Shown: positions 3,688 through 5,634 of the stretch, piece after piece
Layout: each line of letters opens with the position of its first letter
Numbering within the stretch: the stretch's first letter is position 1
Source: Candidatus Aminicenantota bacterium
GTDB lineage: Bacteria > Acidobacteriota > Aminicenantia > Aminicenantales > UBA4085
DNA: 5,634 bases
Reading direction: 5' to 3'
NCBI GenBank assembly: GCA_003154255.1
Contig: PMCY01000142.1
Location: 1 to 5,634, forward strand
Position numbers and translations under genes: made by a program
The notes under the pieces: generated by a model
Told to the model about the DNA's origin: nothing
Database searches by the model: none
Seen by the model: the letters and a program-made list of their open reading frames with translations, nothing else

Positions 3688-5634
3688 GACGCGCCCGGGC
3701 GTCATGGGGAGTTGATGGACGCGGGCCCCGCAAGCATCGAAGACGGCGTTGGCGACCACGGCCCCGACCGTGGTGATGGCCGGCTCGCCGCCGCCCGAAA
3801 TGGGCATTTCGGGCGAATCGACCAACACGGTCTCGATCTTCGGCAGCCAGGAAAATCGCGGCAGCTCATAGGTGTCGTAATTGAGGTCCAGGATGCGCCG
3901 GTCCTTGAAATGGATCTCCTCCGTCAGGGCATAGCCCAAACCCATGGTCATACAGCCTTCGATCTGGATGCGCATACCCTGGGGATTGACGGCCACGCCG
4001 CAGTCGTGAGCGCAGACGATCCGTTTGACCCGGACCCGCCCGGTCGTCTTATCCACTTCGGCTTCGGCCATCGTGGCCACGTAAGTGCCGGCGTAATCCG
4101 AGCAGGCCAGGCCGAAGCCGCGGCCGCTGGGGGACTTGATGGGCGTCCAGCCGAATTTTTCCGCCGCCGCTTTCAACAGTCTTTGCATGCGGCGATCGGC
4201 CAGATTGTCCAGGCGGAAAGCCAGGGGGTCCTTCCCGGCTTTGGCGGCCATGATGTCGATCTGGCTCTCCCGGGCGAAGCCGTTGGTGTTGCTGGCCGGC
4301 GCGCGCCAAGCGCCGACATCGAAGGGATGGGCGGTCGCGGCCCCGCCGCCCCCGCCGCCCCATTCCCCGCGCACCACTGTCCGGTGGTGGGGGATGTCGT
4401 AGAACTGGGCCGCGCTGCGTTCGCCGGCGAAGAGCACTTCATAATCCCAGAAAACGATTTTCCCCGCCTCCGATATGCCGGACTTGATCTTGACGATAGC
4501 GGCCGGCCGGAAGGTGTCCCAGAAAAATTCGTCCTCGCGCGTCCAGGCCACCTGCACGGGCTTCCCCGTCGCTTTGACCAGCCGGGCCGCCTGGACGGCT
4601 TGCAGGTTGCGGCTCTTGCCCCCGAACCCTCCGCCGACAAAGGGCATGATCACGTGAACGCTCGCCGCGGGAATACCCAGGGTCTGGGCCATTTCGTCCT
4701 TCAGCCGGAATGGGGCCTGGGTGGAAGCCCAAACCGCGGCTTTTCCATCTTTGAGCTCAACCAGGGCCGCGTGGGGCTCCATTGTCGCATGGGCCACATA
4801 GCTGTTGTAATAGATCTCGTCAAAGGAGACGGCCGCAGCTTTGGCCCCCACGGCAAGGTCGCCGCCGTGAGCGGACGTTTTACCCTCCGGGGCGTTCTTG
4901 GCCAGATGATCGAAGATGTTTTTATCGTCAAGACCGTTCTCCACAAAAGTCCACTCGGCCTTGACGACCGCAAGAGCGGCGCTCGCGGCATCCGGAAATT
5001 CATGGAGAACGGCGATGAGGTCGCCGTCTCGGACGACCTTGGCTCCGGCGATTTTTTCGGCCCCCGAAACGTCCAACGATTTGAGCTTGGCGCCCTGGGC
5101 CGGCGGCCGCAGAATGCGGGCGTAGAGCATGCCGGGCAGGCGTATGTCGGCGGCGTAATGGGCCCGGCCCGTGGACTTGTCCACGGCGTCCCGGTGCATG
5201 GCCGGTGTGCCCATGACCTTGAACTCGGCCGGCTTTTTGAGCCCGGGCTTGGGATCGACATGGCGGGCGATCGCCTGTCCTTGGGCCAGCTCGCCATAGG
5301 TCATTTTATGGGCCGGCTTGGATTTTTCGAACACCGCCCCGTTTCCGGCTTGGAGCCGGTCCTGGGGCAGATTCATCTTTTCAGCCGCCAATTCGATCAG
5401 GACGGCCCGGGCCTCGGCCGCGGCCGCGCGCAAAGCAGGCCCGAAAGCGCGGATGCACTGCGAGCCGAACGTGCCCATGTCGTAGGGACAGAGGTCGGTG
5501 TCGCCCATGACCATGTCCACGGCGGAGGGCGAGACCTCGAGCTCCTCGGCCAGCATCAACGGGAGGGCGGAAATGGCCCCCTGGCCCTGCTCGATCTTGC
5601 CGGTGAAGCAGGTGACCCGGCCGTCCGCGCCGAT
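3667..5634 (-). CDS. Xanthine dehydrogenase/aldehyde oxidase-family molybdopterin-binding large subunit, IorB-like; N-terminus cut
   Basis: The frame is open from the right edge (5634) to a TAA at 3669-3667, giving 655 residues. It is the large, molybdopterin-cofactor-binding catalytic subunit of a molybdenum hydroxylase, which hydroxylates an N-heterocycle or oxidises an aldehyde with water as oxygen source and electrons passing to [2Fe-2S] clusters on a partner subunit. Counting from the edge: the GKIEQGQG cofactor loop is at 12-19; the alpha/beta hammerhead domain at about 140-230 (YAADIRLPGMLYARILRPP); MEPHA at 285-289; GGGFGGK at 334-340; the DVGAWRAP segment and ESQIDIMAAKAGKDP at about 439-470; and the C-terminal GGGEP with the presumed catalytic Glu617 (codon 3786-3784). 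Cofactor sequence preceding the hammerhead is the order of isoquinoline 1-oxidoreductase beta subunit (IorB), not of classic XdhA/CoxL. Such proteins are about 700-780 residues and often begin with a twin-arginine signal, so perhaps 50-100 residues are missing. TTG and ATG codons at 5559 and 5556 lie inside conserved sequence and are not the start. The substrate is unknown. Confidence 0.92.
   Translation of the reverse strand: MGADGRVTCFTGKIEQGQGAISALPLMLAEELEVSPSAVDMVMGDTDLCPYDMGTFGSQCIRAFGPALRAAAAEARAVLIELAAEKMNLPQDRLQAGNGAVFEKSKPAHKMTYGELAQGQAIARHVDPKPGLKKPAEFKVMGTPAMHRDAVDKSTGRAHYAADIRLPGMLYARILRPPAQGAKLKSLDVSGAEKIAGAKVVRDGDLIAVLHEFPDAASAALAVVKAEWTFVENGLDDKNIFDHLAKNAPEGKTSAHGGDLAVGAKAAAVSFDEIYYNSYVAHATMEPHAALVELKDGKAAVWASTQAPFRLKDEMAQTLGIPAASVHVIMPFVGGGFGGKSRNLQAVQAARLVKATGKPVQVAWTREDEFFWDTFRPAAIVKIKSGISEAGKIVFWDYEVLFAGERSAAQFYDIPHHRTVVRGEWGGGGGGAATAHPFDVGAWRAPASNTNGFARESQIDIMAAKAGKDPLAFRLDNLADRRMQRLLKAAAEKFGWTPIKSPSGRGFGLACSDYAGTYVATMAEAEVDKTTGRVRVKRIVCAHDCGVAVNPQGMRIQIEGCMTMGLGYALTEEIHFKDRRILDLNYDTYELPRFSWLPKIETVLVDSPEMPISGGGEPAITTVGAVVANAVFDACGARVHQLPMTPGRVKAALEK
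4342..4359 (-). repeat. Perfect 9-base tandem duplication encoding six glycines
   Basis: The plus-strand unit CCCGCCGCC occurs twice in direct succession (4342-4350 and 4351-4359). On the coding minus strand it reads as two identical Gly-Gly-Gly units, giving a GEWGGGGGGAA segment in the molybdenum hydroxylase. Replication slippage is the likely origin. The reading frame is kept. Confidence 0.85.

Noticed and set aside
5554..5559. TTG (5559) or ATG (5556) as the start of the molybdenum hydroxylase
   Set aside because: The frame continues upstream to the edge through conserved cofactor-loop sequence (GKIEQGQG), so these codons are internal and the gene is cut by the window.
1..5634. Mobile elements, CRISPR arrays, tRNA or rRNA genes
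   Set aside because: Apart from the 74-base and 25-base spacers, all sequence is accounted for by recognisable coding regions. No transposase, terminal repeats, spaced direct repeats or RNA-gene signature was seen.

Overview
The window is GC-rich (roughly 60% or more by eye) and gene-dense, and shows no sign of insertion sequences, phage genes, CRISPR arrays or RNA genes. The presence of lolA means a diderm bacterium with an outer membrane. The mix of an SSS-family symporter, a zinc-finger anti-sigma factor, an exported bactofilin-like membrane protein and an isoquinoline-oxidoreductase-type molybdenum hydroxylase would fit Acidobacteriota or a relative such as Aminicenantes. That placement is a weak inference from gene content and style, not from a marker gene.

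Layout. (1) Bases 1-729, minus strand: N-terminal 243 residues of a sodium/solute symporter, cut by the left edge. (2) Bases 730-803: a 74-base divergent spacer with one promoter in each direction, each placed so that the transcript would begin at or within a base or two of the start codon (leaderless). (3) Bases 804-3666, plus strand: a tight four-gene operon of lolA, an ECF sigma factor, its membrane-bound zinc-finger anti-sigma factor, and an exported beta-helix (bactofilin-like) protein with several membrane segments. The gaps are 25 bases, then overlaps of 4 and 11 bases. (4) Bases 3667-5634, minus strand: the large molybdopterin-binding subunit of a xanthine dehydrogenase/aldehyde oxidase-family enzyme, cut at its N-terminus by the right edge. 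Its stop codon directly abuts the stop codon of the operon.

How the genes may work together. The sigma/anti-sigma pair is a standard transmembrane signalling switch. Having lolA (lipoprotein carriage to the outer membrane) as first gene and an envelope-located beta-helix/membrane protein as last gene suggests an envelope-homeostasis module in which the regulator is co-expressed with its likely effectors. This is the most interesting unit in the window. The molybdenum hydroxylase and the symporter point away from it and look functionally independent. The molybdenum enzyme probably pairs with a small [2Fe-2S] subunit encoded just beyond the right edge.
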